DNA from: Conidiobolus incongruus B7586
Lineage: Eukaryota; Entomophthoromycota; Entomophthoromycetes; Entomophthorales; Conidiobolaceae
Direction of reading: 5' to 3'
Assembly: GCA_000697335.1 (NCBI GenBank)
Contig: JNEM01013615.1
Location: forward strand, 1 to 49,901
Length of the DNA stretch: 49,901 nt
A program made the translations under genes and the position numbers. How positions within the stretch are numbered: position 1 is the first letter of the stretch; the number at the start of each line of letters is the position of its first letter. This document shows, piece by piece, positions 12,100 through 24,700 of the stretch. Below the pieces are notes generated by a model. That model did not search any database. It saw only the letters and a list, made by a program, of their open reading frames with translations, and was not told the DNA's origin.

Positions 12100-12747
12100 A
12101 TAATAACTGATTGAATATAAATCAATTTAATAAGGTTCGATTTGTATTACTTGATATACTTACAACGTATACATTCAAAGCATCTCACAGAGATATTAAT
12201 AATATTTACACTAGTACTTGAAGTACACCAATCATCGACTATTTCTTTGTAAAACTGTAATATTAGTCTATTTATTGTCCCATTACATTTGTCATTTTGA
12301 ATTGATGTGATGAACTTTGAATTGACTTGTATTTCTGAGCTATTAATGAACAATTGGATTTAATTGGATTGAGTGCATTCTATGACGAATAAAATTAAAT
12401 ATTCAAAAAATGACGTTAAGTTGATGAAAATGAACTGTGAACATTAACTCAATATTTGAGGTGAGAAAATTCATATTTTAATTTACTTGTTTATTGAAAT
12501 TACAATTTAATATTCAGGTGAATTCAGTAATAGTACATAATATTTTTTATTCCTAACTTTTACTATACATCTCTTTTCGATTCATTGATAATCTTAACTT
12601 TTATATCTTAGTTATCAACTACAAGTTAGGTAATAAATTACCATTATCTTAACTCTTACATATATTATATATTTAATATTGTTTGTGACTTAATATCCAA
12701 TGATTCAATAACTGATTATTTCTAATTGATACATAGGTTAATTCACA

Positions 12748-14892
12748 ATGAAATTCGGAACCACCTTGAAAGAAACTCTCTATCCAGAATGGAAATATTA
12801 CTATATTGATTATGATGGTCTAAAGAACTTGATTAAGGGGCCTGAAGAAGATTTCACGGAAAAGAATGAAGTCAACTTTGTTGAATTTTTGGAAAAGGAA
12901 TTGGATAAGGTTGCCTCTTTTCAAACTATCAAGTTAGGCGAAATTAATCGTCGTATTCAACACTGTCAAAATAATGTTGAAGCTTTGGCTAAAAATCCAT
13001 CAGCCTCTGGTGATGATTATTACGAAGTTGAACAAGAGATCAATTCAGTTATTCCCCAAGTTAATGAACTTGCAAAGTTCAGTCGCTTGAACTACACTGG
13101 TTTCATTAAAATTATCAAGAAACATGATAAATATACTCGTTACACTCTTCGCCCCATGTTTATGGTTAGAATCAACTCCAAATCTGTGTTTAAAGAAAAT
13201 TTCGACAATTTACTCTTACAGCTCTCTCGTTTATATGATATCGTCCGTAACCGTGGTGTTGCTAATATTGCTAGTGGCCCTTACTCTCCTGAAGGTGCCT
13301 CAAGCACTACTCGTCGCACTATTAAATACTGGGTCCACCCTGACAATGTAATGGAACTTAAGCTTTATGTTCTCAAATATTTGCCAGTCTTAGTTTATGA
13401 TTCTAACAATAGTAGCAATGGATCTGTCGAGCCTCGTATTAGTACAGTGTATTATGATACCCAGAACTTTGACTTATACAATGATCGCGTCGAAAAGAAA
13501 GAAAATTCTAGCATCATTCGTTTTAGATGGTACGGTGATGAAGATTCTAACGAAATTTTCGTTGAACGTAAAATCCATCGTGAAGATTGGATGGGAGAAT
13601 CTAACACTAAAGAACGCTTCATGGTCAAGCATAAATATATTAATGACTTTTTCCATGGTAAAAATGTATTGGATCATGTTTTCCAAAAGCAGAGAAACCA
13701 ACCTGGTGCCAATTTGGAATTGATCGATAAAAACGAACAGTTTACTAAAGAAGTTCAGTTGGCTATTACTGAGCGTCAATTAAAGCCCATCCTCCGTACT
13801 TTTTACAACCGCACTACTTTCCAATTACCTGGTGACTCCACTGTCACAATTTCTTTGGATACTGAAGTTGCTATGATCCGTGAAGATAACTTTGATGAAA
13901 TTCGCTCAGGTGATAACTGGCGTCGTTCCCAAGTAGGAACTAAATATCCTTTCACTAACTTGAAAGATCACGATGTGTCTCTCTTCCCATTTGCTGTTTT
14001 GGAAGTCAAGCTCGAACTTGCTTCCGGAATTGCTACTCCCAGATGGGTTGATCATCTAATTAATTCCCACTTAGTAGAGCCAGTTCCCAACTTTTCCAAG
14101 TATATCCATGGTGTTGCCACTCTTCTCGATAACCGTGTTTCTCTTTTACCCTTCTGGCTTCCTCAAATTGAAAAGAACATTAAGCGTCCTCCTTCTCGTA
14201 ACTTCAACCTCACTACTCCTCTTTCCCGCTCTCAAGAAGGTAGCTCTTTCTACGCTAGCTCCCACAGCTTAAGCACTGGAAGTCTCGATAGTCAAGCTAA
14301 TGAAACTCGTATTGATATCGACGGTCCTAGGAATAGATATGCTAAATCAAAACCAACGGATGAGAGATCACCTTTAATCAGTCGCTCTAATGGATCTACT
14401 TCATATGGCCAACAGCCTAGCACTTCTAAAACTACTGCCCAACCCACTTCGAGCAATCCCTTCAAATTTATCTTTGGCTCTAGCCAAGCTCCCAGCACCC
14501 CTACTGCCCAAACTCGTACTCCCAAGAAGAGAATTGCTTTACCTGTTCGTGTCGAACCTAAAGTATTCTTTGCAAACGAGCGTACATTCTTATCATGGTT
14601 GAATTTCACTTTACTCTTAGGATCTCTCGCCTTAGGTTTATTGAATTTTGGTGATCGAGTTGGACAGATTTCAGGATTGATTTTCACATTAATTTCCATT
14701 TTCGTCATGGTCTATTCTCTCTATATCTATCAATGGAGAGCTGAAATGATCCGTAACAGGGAAGGAGGACCCTATGACGACCGTGTTGGTCCAATTGTTT
14801 TAGTAGCAGTTATTTTCACCGCTGTCATCATCAATTTCTGGCTTCGATTTAGTCAAATTGCTGGTGAAATTCCCTCTGGCAAATTATTTTAA
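12748..14892 (+). CDS. VTC4: Vacuolar transporter chaperone 4, polyphosphate polymerase subunit
   Basis: An intronless 714-residue protein. Residues 1 to about 150 form an SPX domain ([20 protein letters not shown] at the start, and the basic [11 protein letters not shown] near 118-128 that binds inositol pyrophosphates). Residues about 190-480 form the triphosphate-tunnel polymerase domain: [14 protein letters not shown] (258, 260), VERK (lysine 275), FYNR (355), AVLEVK (glutamate 419) and FSKY (451). These match the catalytic basic and glutamate residues of yeast Vtc4 with a constant offset of about six, and the 714-residue length is close to yeast Vtc4 (721) rather than Vtc2/Vtc3. A Ser/Thr-rich linker leads to three C-terminal membrane segments (about 605-710). 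Vtc4 makes polyphosphate from ATP and feeds it into the vacuole. GC and codon choice are higher than in its neighbours, as in highly expressed genes. Confidence 0.97.
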   Translation: MKFGTTLKETLYPEWKYYYIDYDGLKNLIKGPEEDFTEKNEVNFVEFLEKELDKVASFQTIKLGEINRRIQHCQNNVEALAKNPSASGDDYYEVEQEINSVIPQVNELAKFSRLNYTGFIKIIKKHDKYTRYTLRPMFMVRINSKSVFKENFDNLLLQLSRLYDIVRNRGVANIASGPYSPEGASSTTRRTIKYWVHPDNVMELKLYVLKYLPVLVYDSNNSSNGSVEPRISTVYYDTQNFDLYNDRVEKKENSSIIRFRWYGDEDSNEIFVERKIHREDWMGESNTKERFMVKHKYINDFFHGKNVLDHVFQKQRNQPGANLELIDKNEQFTKEVQLAITERQLKPILRTFYNRTTFQLPGDSTVTISLDTEVAMIREDNFDEIRSGDNWRRSQVGTKYPFTNLKDHDVSLFPFAVLEVKLELASGIATPRWVDHLINSHLVEPVPNFSKYIHGVATLLDNRVSLLPFWLPQIEKNIKRPPSRNFNLTTPLSRSQEGSSFYASSHSLSTGSLDSQANETRIDIDGPRNRYAKSKPTDERSPLISRSNGSTSYGQQPSTSKTTAQPTSSNPFKFIFGSSQAPSTPTAQTRTPKKRIALPVRVEPKVFFANERTFLSWLNFTLLLGSLALGLLNFGDRVGQISGLIFTLISIFVMVYSLYIYQWRAEMIRNREGGPYDDRVGPIVLVAVIFTAVIINFWLRFSQIAGEIPSGKLF

Positions 14893-17800
14893 AATCTTTT
14901 CACTTGACTTGGTCTTCATCTAATCAATATTGTCTATCATTAAATATCAACTAACTAATAATTGAGTTGTTTTCAACTCCATTTCTTTGTTCTTCTCACC
15001 ACTTTCAAATCTTCCCAAATTTTAGAGTTTGATTAATGATCTCACTTTTATGATTTACATTAATCACTAAATAAATATCCTAATTATAAAAAATCATCAA
15101 ATTTTTTGAAATATTTAAATATATAACCAAATTCATCAATGATCCAATCGATCATATCTCTACATTTTAGAATTTTATATATCAATAAATTTATTCAATA
15201 TTTTTTAACTTATCAAATTATTTCATTTGATATTTGATTCATTTGTAATTGTTGCAATGTACTTTAATTTACTTAATAATTATATATTATTATAAGTTTT
15301 TTATTATATAATATATGTAATATCTTATTATCTTTTTTAAAAGTATCTATTCAATATATTGAATGCACTTTGCTATTATTAATAAAAATATATTCTTATA
15401 TTATTTTTACAATATTTGTTTAAATTAATTATTATTTTTTTAAGTTGCTAAATCAAACACCAAAGTATTATAAAATTATTTTAAAATCTCTTAATTGTTA
15501 TATTAATAAATATTAAATTTAATATATTTTTTATATGTTTTTCTAACTTAATAACCATAATAAATCAATATATAATAATAATAATAATAATTTGTCAGTT
15601 TGATTAAAAAGTGATAAAATCTAATATGAATCAAAATTGGTCATTATTAACAAAATTTTAAATAATTTAATAATTATATTAAAATTAATAATAAATTAAA
15701 TTATCATAATATTAAGTTATTCTATTGGATTGAAAAAAATGATATATATTTTATATATAATTTTAAAAGTATTAGTTTTTAATAAAAGTACTAAATATTA
15801 ATATTATTCAAAAATAAACTTTTTTAATTGTTATATATTTTATATAATTTTATATGAATAATAAAAATAATTATGTTTTTATATTCACCAATATATATTA
15901 GGTATATAAAAATATAAGTAATGTTATATATATTTATAAATAATATAAATTTAAGGCCTGAGTTTTTTCTTTATATTATTTTTAAAAAAATTTTATTATT
16001 AATTCTTAATATTATTAAAAATAATTATAAAGTGAATTAAATCATATTTTTTGAAATAAATAGTTATAATTAAGCTAGTTTATTAATTATATAATAGTTC
16101 AAATCAACATATTAATTTATTAATTTTAAAAGACTTATTATCTATAATATTATATATAAATAAATATTAAAAATATATTTTTATAATATAATCAAATTAT
16201 AATTATACTTGTAATATAAAAAATTTAATAAACTTTTAAAATATGAATGATTAGTTCAAATATATAAAAAAAATTTTAATGTTTTAAGTAATTTACAACC
16301 AAATAGTTGGTTATTTGTTTTTTAATATAAAATATCATATTTTGTCATTTTTAATATAATTGTAAGGAATTAAATCAAAGTTTAGAATTAGGAATCAACT
16401 TAAATAATTAATTAATAAACAAATTAGAATTCAATTAGAGATTAATCTTGGTTTTAAAATACCTTATATTTGCAATATATTAGAATTTATTTCATATATG
16501 TCATATATTACTCTTGATAAAAAGAGACTCAAAAAAGTAAATATCAAAGAATATACCTAGTTACTTATTACTTGTCCTTGAAATTACTTGTTTACACAAA
16601 GTATTTTTATAAAACATGTTATAATAATCTTTTTAATATTTTCATTTTATTACTTTATTTAAAAGAAGAAAAGAATATAATTCCCATAGTCCTTCAAACA
16701 AATTCAGTTATTGTGGAGTTTATATATATTTATTTTTGAGTTATAGATGTTTTATTTTATATTTATCAAGAAAAATTCATTAAATTTGATTATAATGCAT
16801 ATATTGACATTATGATATAATCATTTAAAGTTTCCTTTGTCAAATCATAATGTTCGCACTTTCTATGAGAATTATAAGTTATATATATATATGTTTTTTG
16901 GAAAATAAATGAAAGAGATTGAATATATATTAATAATATCTGCTATTAGAGGTAATAATAATGTTAAAAAATGATTCCTTTGTATATTGATTTTAATAAG
17001 ATTTGAAAATCATATAATTAGTAGTTTAGTTTTAATCTAATTTAACAGATAATTTTATGCTCTAACAACTTTTTTCTAAGCTTTTAAGTTTAATATTGAT
17101 AGTTTTTATTCTGGTTTAAAGATCGTTTTGTATCATATTTTATTTTTGCATGTTTGATGTTGTTTTCTCCTTGACTAAAGTGTTATTTGATATCAGATAC
17201 TAAGCAAAACCTGAATCCATTCGGAGTTTACATAGTTCTAACTTTTCCAGCTCCATCCCAATACTTAAGAATTCTCTATAAAATTCTAACTTATTCTCAT
17301 ATTTTGGAAACAGAAAAATGGTTAGAGTTGTTAATAATTGACTAAAGATGACAATAGCCTACTTAGTACTGTATGGTTTGAAGCGAAATATTATTGTAAA
17401 ATGCCATCCAAATATCCGTGCTGCAAATGATACTTTACTTGGGCGTTGATTAAATATTGATATGCATGCTGAGAACAAGTGGAAATTCTGAGAACAGTTA
17501 AGAAACAATCAACTATAGTCCATTATGGATACCATAATCAAATTTAAACTTGATTATAATATTTTATCACATAATTATAAATTCTAGATGACCCTGGTAA
17601 TATTTTTATGGTATTATACGAAATTAATTGCTATAAAGAGGATGACTAAATATATATTAATTTTAAATTTGATAATAACGATTTAAATACTGAATTTTGG
17701 AATTTGAATGTAACCAAAAGAGATAATAACCAAAATATTGCTATAACAAATAAAATTAAATAATCTGATAAAAATTATGATGCTAGATGAGATAATCAAA

Positions 17801-19109
17801 GTTCTTCCGTAATGAATCCTGTATTGATTTCATATCCAAGTTGATAATTAATGATATTTTAATTTTATTAATACAGGATTGACGATATTTTTTGAAAATA
17901 CATCAAACAACTTTTTAATATTTGTAACGAAAATTAGACGCCAAGTCATAATTATCACATTCGAATTTATATTGTCCCAAATATTTTCAAATTAAATTTA
18001 TTAATCAATTAAAATTATGTTTGTTAAAAGCCAAAATAAATTAAAAAACAATTAAGACCAAACATTCCATTTTTGTTCAAAAAGTATATTTTGAAATTCA
18101 TTCTAAGCTGTAAGTTTTTGTTGAGTAATACTAAATTATAGCGAAATACAAATTTTTTCAAAAATAACATGAGGCATATAGACAATGATTAAAGCGAGCT
18201 TTAATTCAAAGGGTTAATATTAGATTGTGAACATAATAGTAATGATGTGAATATTCGAATCCATCTTTTGCTATTATTCCAAAAACTAAAATCAACTTAT
18301 CAAATGACCATAATTTTATGATCAACCACATCTAATTGGCTCTCAAGACCAAACAAAAACAATGGAATTTCTGCATTAAGATATTAAGAAATATTTACTT
18401 GCATTTGGATTGAATTAATTGGCATTGATATTAAAATATGAAGCAATAATAAATTTAATAACTCTACCCAGTATACTAATATCAAGAATATCAGTGATGT
18501 GGAATATATTTCGATATTTTATTTCATAGTATTTGTATTAAACTTGAACTAATAACTATCAATTGCAAAGCACTATTGATGATCACAAGCTTTTTTCACA
18601 TTAAAATGATTCTAAATATAGGATTAATAAAAACAATTCAAAGATTCAATTTAGCATGTCAGAATTTTCGATGTCTTATAGAGTTAATAATTTATAGGAT
18701 GAGTCAGATTAAAGTTGTTCTTTTATGATTTGGATAGAGAATACTACCAAAAAATAAATCATATTAACTATATATTCTCAGATTTTCATTTATTTACTTT
18801 TTAATTAAGATCTTACCTAAAAATTATACTAGCATTTTGACTAAATTAGTCCTACAGAATACCTTATTAAGTAATAGGGGGACTAATCAAAATCATTCCT
18901 CAATATTGAAATAACAATAATATCTGGCAATCATGATTTCATTATCACTTATTGTTTCTTGTATTAAATTATCAATTGCATACTGTTTGTAAAGATATTA
19001 ATATATATATATATAGATATAAGCGAATTAATATAATTTAAAATTTTCATATTAATTAATTAAATATTACTTTATTAATATTGTTAAAGATTTACAATAT
19101 TAGTTCAAA
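14893..19109. other. Long A/T-rich gene desert with an extreme core
   Basis: From about 15050 to 16480 the sequence is close to 90% A/T, with a (ATA)n run at 15572-15590. It resembles the two AT-rich repeat blocks in texture, but I could not align it to them by eye. From about 17150 to 17550 composition is less extreme and short open stretches occur, with stops between them; no family is recognisable. A (TA)n tract lies just before 19020. The last 100 bases should hold the promoter of the RhoGAP gene. Confidence 0.4.
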
Positions 19110-21899
19110 ATGACTGCTTTTGATAAATCCGAAAGCAGTGAAATTAACAATAATAAACTAGAAAGTACTAGTTTAAAACAGTCTACATGCTCTACTGACT
19201 TCAAAGAATCGAAACAAACCCTCTCTAGCTCTCCTGTCGAATCTCATGAAATTAAACCACCAGTTCATCCTAAAGATGAATTTACACCTTCACCAAAATC
19301 TCTTACTAAGCCTGCATTACCAAGAAAAAGTTCCAAAAGGTCACCACCACAGTTACCTAGAAGAAGAAATTCGGTAAAGTCTGATAACTCGCCAGAAGGG
19401 AAAATAAAATCAATTGATGAAGACAAAGAAGACCAAACCATTCCAATAACTTCCCAAAATCCCGAAACCTATCCTTCTATTATATCAACAACGCAAGATC
19501 TGCCAGTTTTACAAGAGATTCCTAGCAATATTTCGAATCATAGCTTAGCTACTACTTTAAATAATTTGTCAGTTCCAGAAACAAATGCAAGAAAGAGTTT
19601 AGATTCTCTATACACTTCTACCAAATTTTCTCCTGAATTCATAGCCCAATTAAGTCAGTTGGAGGTACTTTTTATCATTTTATAATTAATTAATAGCATT
19701 AACCAAATTAAATATTAGTGTGGAGCTGATCCTATACTAGACCGCAACAAATTAAGTATCAATACTATAAAAATTATATCTAGATTTTTAAAAAAGAAAG
19801 CGGCATTGGAAGAAGAATACGCTCGTAGTATCTCTAAAGCAGTACAATCAACAATTAAAGAAATGGAACGCGAAGAAATTTATAATGGATCATTTACTAT
19901 TGGATTTAAAAAATTTTTAGATTTTCACGAATCAGTTGCTAAAAATAGACTGAAATTTGCATTAGATATGAATCATATAGCTGATGAATTGAATAATATT
20001 TCGAGGGATAAAGAACGAACTCGAAAAGCTTTGAAAGATCAGCAAGTTCGAGATCACAAAAAGTTGGTGGATTCGGAAATTGGGCTAGAGAAAAGTTTTA
20101 ATAGATATATCAACACAAGTGATGCTTGGGATCAGAGTGTAGTTTTGAAATATAATGGAGGCAGAGTGTCTCCTGATGGCGCAATTCCTACTCTGTTGAA
20201 CCACGTTCCTAAACAGGTTGCTACTACTTTAGGATTGTTCAATAAACCTAAAACAATGGAACAGTTGGTTAAACAGGAGGAGGAGTGTAAAGCTCGTGCT
20301 ATGATTAGTAAGGATCAGTATAGTATTCAATTATTTCATGTCAATTCTGTTAAAAAAGAGTACTATAACAAGGTATTACCTGCATTGATTAGGGTATGTT
20401 ATATTCATTTATTTTATTAAATATTTATTAAATATTTTGATTTATAGGATAGTTTAGATAATATTAATCAATGTGACTACTGGACTCAATTTTATCTCTC
20501 AACCTATAGTTATAACTACCAATTATTAATTCAACAAGAATCTAAAATAATATGTCCATTTGGAGATGGTAATTATTTTCTTTTATATATTCGTTGCATT
20601 TATTGAATAGAAAATTTCAATTAGATATAGGATTGGATGGTGCAATTGAAATGATTCAACCGATTGAAGAAACTCAAAATTTCTTAAATTCATTATCAGT
20701 TAAATATAAAACTGTCAATCTTGACCCCATTCCAATGCATGAATATCAACATGTAAGATGATATCATTACAAACAAACTATAATTTGACGGTTTTTCAAA
20801 TGTATAGTCTGAAGCTGCATTAAATGCAATGAGCTCGAAAGCTATTTTCGGTATAGACTTGAGAGGTCAACTCGCCAGAGATCGTGTAAAAATACCTATA
20901 ATTATAATGAAGTGTGCTGAATTTATTGAAAAACATGGTATTTATTTAATAGGTTACAAACAAAGTTTATTATTGACATTTGATAATATTAGGTATCGAA
21001 TTTGAAGGAATTTATAGAGTTTCAGGTGCTTCAACTAAAATCCAAAAGTTGAAAAGTTTATTTGACCATGGTATTATATTAAAATCATTTAATTATATTT
21101 AATGACTAATGATATTTTAGATGCGTCTAAAGTGGATCTAGAAAAGATAGATTATGCTTACGATGTAGCCAACGTCGCAGGCGTTTTAAAGCTATATTTG
21201 CGAGAATTACCAGAACCTCTCATTCCCAGTTCCATTTTGGAACAGTTTATTCCACTAATGCCAATTGAAGGAGATGATCCTCCTCAATTGAAAAAATTCC
21301 AAACTTTATTGATACAATTGCCTACTTATGCTTACGATACCGTCAAATATTTAATTTTGCATTTAACAAAGTAATATCAATATTTCAGTGTATATAAATA
21401 TAAGTATTAATAATATTTTAGGGTAATGGCTCATAGTGATAAGAATAAAATGACAGCAAGCAATTTAGCGATCGTATTTGGACCCACTTTATTTTCACCA
21501 CCATGCCAAGACAAAGCCGATGCAGTCCACAATATGACAAGTCAATGCCAAGCAACTCTTATCATGCTCAAATACAGCGAAAAATTATTTGTTAAATCTC
21601 CTCCATTACCAGAAAGAGCTATACCAGATCATCTCGGTAAATTAAAGTACCAATCTTTTGATGAGCAGAATACGAGCGGGCTTAAAATTGAGCCCAATTT
21701 GAACTTTATCTTGGAAGATAAAGAGCTTAGAGAACCTATTCAAAGCCCTCAGCATGAGGAGATTCCAATAGCGATGGGAGGCCCTATTTTACCCAATACC
21801 TTAGACAATCTTGAGAAAATAAGCTTAGACTTACCCTCTCAATCTAATGAATCAGTGCAAGATAGTGAAAATAGAAATAATATTGTGACAGGTTCGTAG
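19110..21899 (+). CDS. RGD1: Rgd1-like F-BAR and RhoGAP protein
   Basis: Eight exons: 19110-19664, 19719-20393, 20448-20568, 20625-20752, 20808-20937, 20993-21070, 21121-21370 and 21422-21899, giving 804 residues. The seven introns are 50 to 56 bases and all junctions keep frame. The N-terminal 180 residues are Ser/Pro-rich and probably disordered, with PxxP stretches. Residues about 190-450 form an F-BAR membrane-bending module (FLKKKAALEEEYARS and a helical continuation). The RhoGAP domain follows: GIDLRGQLAR, EGIYRVSG with the arginine finger, LYLRELPEPLIP and the conserved asparagine in KMTASNLAIVFGP. The domain order matches yeast Rgd1, the GAP for Rho3 and Rho4 that acts in polarised growth and wall-stress signalling at the plasma membrane. 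The C-terminal tail of about 110 residues is acidic and of low complexity. Confidence 0.95.
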
Positions 21900-22641
21900 T
21901 ACCCAATGTTTTAATGCATCAAATAGCCAAACATAATATATAATTTTCATTTTATATCATTTTTGAATTCTTACATGTAAAAAATAAATCAAATCTATTT
22001 AGATATTATATTTTGAGGTAACCATCTATAATATAGTTATTTATGAATTTAAAATTCTACATCGAATGAATTCATGTTTTAATATGAATAATATAAATTG
22101 GAATGATCAAACAATATTTGCAAAACTAACACAATTTTAATCTTTAAATAGCGAGTTATCTTTAATTTTAATCCATCAAATTCAAATATGCATGCTTGGC
22201 CAAATATATATGAATTTTCATTTCAAAAAATCACAATTGCAAAACCATCATATACAAATAACCCAATTATTTAACTAATGCCAAGTTTTGATGTATTTTT
22301 AATTTTTAAACAAATAATTTTTTAAGTAATATATTGTTAATATATTATCTTTATATTATTTAATTAGAATAATAAATAAATTTTCAAAAAAAAACTTAAA
22401 TTATTTAATATCTATATTAATTTATTTTTCAGATTTATATTATTTTCTATACAATTCCAATTTCATTTTTAAATAATTAAATTTTAAAGGTAACAGTCTA
22501 AATTTTTTAGTAGAACAATTTTTCAGTAATTTGATTGAAATTAAAAAGCCAAGATTTTTTATATTTATCTCTAATATTATTAATAAAATGTATAAATATA
22601 ACGAAGATATTCAAATTAAATCAAAATCATATTATTAAATC
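21900..22641. other. Intergenic spacer
   Basis: A/T-rich sequence between two plus-strand genes. A TATA-like TATAAATATA at about 22591 precedes the start of the next gene by some 50 bases. Nothing else is recognisable. Confidence 0.5.
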
Positions 22642-23322
22642 ATGAATTTGAAATTTTTTACTCAACTATATTTTTATTTTTTATTCAATCTTGTTTTATG
22701 TCAAAATAATAGTTCTAATTCAACAACAATTACTGAGAGTAATACTCAGCCAAGTTCAATCTCATCACCTGATAATAGTAATAAAAATGATAATAACAAT
22801 ATTAATAATTCTACTGATTCTAATTCATCGTCATCGTCTGATTCACAAGGGTTACTAACTTTAGTATCACCTCAGAGGACACAATACGCTCCAATTATGA
22901 TAGCAATAGGTTCTACTGTAAATTTCACATGGCAATACCAAGTCAAACCAACAGTACCAGTGACAGGATTCAGCATCATAGCCATTCGAACAACGCCTGC
23001 TATTGTCATTTACCCCATTGCTTCCAACTTGTCAGCTGATACATTTTCATACTCGTGGAATACCCAAGACTACAATAATAATCCCAATAATACCAATACC
23101 TTGATTCAGGATAATAACTATCAGCTATATATTTTTAACTCGAATCATACATATAATTATCCTGCTGGGTTTGGCGAGTTGGCGCCCTTCATCACCCAGA
23201 TGGCACTTTATAATAGTGTGACGCCTTCTACTCGGTTTAACTTTAACTTTGGTTTGAAATCTAACAGTTGTCAGTTGATAGTTGTGAATTTTTTGATAAT
23301 GTTGGTGATTGTATTAAATTAA
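22642..23322 (+). CDS. Secreted, probably GPI-anchored protein (DUF7137/Kre9-like fold), copy 1
   Basis: An intronless 226-residue protein. Residues 1-20 form a signal peptide ending near LVLCQ. Residues about 21-70 are an Asn/Ser-rich linker with many N-glycosylation sites. The globular part (about 70-205) has GSTVNFTWQYQV, IYPIASNLSADTFSYSW and YQLYIFNSN; this pattern resembles fungal extracellular DUF7137 and Ser/Thr-rich GPI-anchored (Kre9/Knh1-type) beta-sandwich proteins. The C-terminus is a hydrophobic segment preceded by small residues, as for GPI attachment. A paralogue of nearly equal length lies at 45526-46209. The likely site of action is the cell wall or outer membrane face; the biochemical role is unknown. 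Family assignment is by pattern recall, so moderate. Confidence 0.85.
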   Translation: MNLKFFTQLYFYFLFNLVLCQNNSSNSTTITESNTQPSSISSPDNSNKNDNNNINNSTDSNSSSSSDSQGLLTLVSPQRTQYAPIMIAIGSTVNFTWQYQVKPTVPVTGFSIIAIRTTPAIVIYPIASNLSADTFSYSWNTQDYNNNPNNTNTLIQDNNYQLYIFNSNHTYNYPAGFGELAPFITQMALYNSVTPSTRFNFNFGLKSNSCQLIVVNFLIMLVIVLN

Positions 23323-23534
23323 TATTTATACTGATTTTGAATAAACTAATATTATAATTGATAAAATATCTAGTCAGATTTAATAATATATATTCTAAAA
23401 AACAATTCAATCAAAAAATAGTAAAAAGTAATATTTAGTAATGATATTAATAAGTATATTCGATTAAATTATGACTTTTACATACTAAAATGGATTGATC
23501 TATTATTCTTTTATATCTATAATCAAAAACTATT

Positions 23535-24291
23535 TTAAATAAGAGTATCTTCAATACGCAAGTATTCACCAATATCACTTTGATGGAAAGCGATAATACT
23601 GTTAGGGTCCATCTTTTTGATATCGTTACTAGATTTTGCTAATACACCAAATCCCTATTAAATACATATTAGTTAAATATAATGTTATATATATCATTAA
23701 AAAATTACCAATGGAGTATCACTCATAGAAAATATGACAACACCTTGATGCTCTGGAGTATCGTCTGTAATCCTACCCAAATGGGCTTTGACTACGTGGT
23801 TACCATATAAGAATGGCATTTCACCATTGGGTTTAATCCAAAGTTTAAACTAATAGAACAATTAGTAATTAATAACTATAAAGCATATTCATTTAATTAC
23901 CATAGCATATTTAGCCAAGTAATCCAAACAAGTAATTTGTAATCTAAATTTTCTAGTTTTTGTGAATTTACCAAAGCATACCCCCACAGATAATAAATTA
24001 TCTCTATTCACATTTAAAGATTGTTTCATAACTGCTTCACTATAAGTAATTATCAATTATTATGTCCTATATATAATTTATATAGATATTTTACCTCATA
24101 TAATAAACTCTATCGTTATGTAATCTAAAACAGTATGGTTCATCGGGTCTATCAACCAATTGAACTAAATTTTTACCAATACTAAATATAAAATTAATTA
24201 CATTATATAATATAAAAATATTTGATAATACATACTAAGTGGATAACTTTTGAAAAAATGTTTTGGTTTCTTCTTCTGTTAATGGTCTCAT
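23535..24291 (-). CDS. NIP7: 60S ribosome biogenesis protein Nip7
   Basis: Five exons on the minus strand (24291-24236, 24181-24095, 24039-23901, 23849-23709, 23654-23535) give 180 residues, the usual family length. The start [19 protein letters not shown], the middle [20 protein letters not shown], then [20 protein letters not shown] and [19 protein letters not shown] are strongly diagnostic. The C-terminal half is a PUA RNA-binding domain. Nip7 joins pre-60S particles and is needed for 27S pre-rRNA processing and 60S subunit assembly in the nucleolus. Introns are 51 to 55 bases and all junctions keep frame. It is convergent with the secreted-protein gene upstream, with about 210 bases between stops. 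Confidence 0.98.
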
Positions 24292-24617
24292 TGTTTTATT
24301 TGTATATTTTTAATTATTAAAAAAATAATTTTTCTGATTTAGATATATTTATGGATTTGAATTGAATAAATTGAAATTGTGGGATTAATCCATTCCATTT
24401 ATATATTTATATATATTCATATGTAATTTAATTTCATAACAAAATACATTTATTTATTTTAATGTAATTTTTGAATTATTTCATTATGTCCACAATTCGT
24501 ATCAATATACATAACGAATATTAGTTAAAAAAATATATTGAATTAAACAAAGCTAGAGTTGATATATTTTTGACTAATTAGATGGGTGCTTTGGAATATA
24601 CTTAGAAAAAAGATTAA

Positions 24618-24700
24618 TGACAACGATGAGATTCGAACTCATGCCTCTTACGAGACCGCAACTTGAGTGCGGCGCCTTAGACCAACTCGGCCACATTGCC
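24618..24700 (-). tRNA. tRNA-Leu (anticodon CAA)
   Basis: An 83-base type II tRNA on the minus strand. The acceptor arm pairs GGCAATG with CGTTGTC with discriminator A. The D arm has TGGCCGAGTTGGTCTAAGGC, the anticodon stem-loop reads CCGCACTCAAGTTGCGG with CAA in the loop, a variable arm (TCTCGTAAGAGGC) follows and the T arm contains GAGTTCGAATCTC. There is no intron, although tRNA-Leu(CAA) has one in several well-studied yeasts. A T6 run follows as terminator. It decodes TTG. Confidence 0.98.

Noticed and set aside
12147-12353. 68-codon minus-strand frame with a CxxC-like end (RCFECIRCKYIK)
   Set aside because: Only one Cys cluster, no homologue recognised, no splice partners, and composition like the spacer.
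14292-14708. 138-codon minus-strand frame inside VTC4
   Set aside because: It is the antisense shadow of the well-supported VTC4 membrane-domain coding sequence.
15050-16480. Extreme A/T block as a centromere or replication origin
   Set aside because: Composition alone does not support this; no repeat organisation or consensus could be shown by eye.
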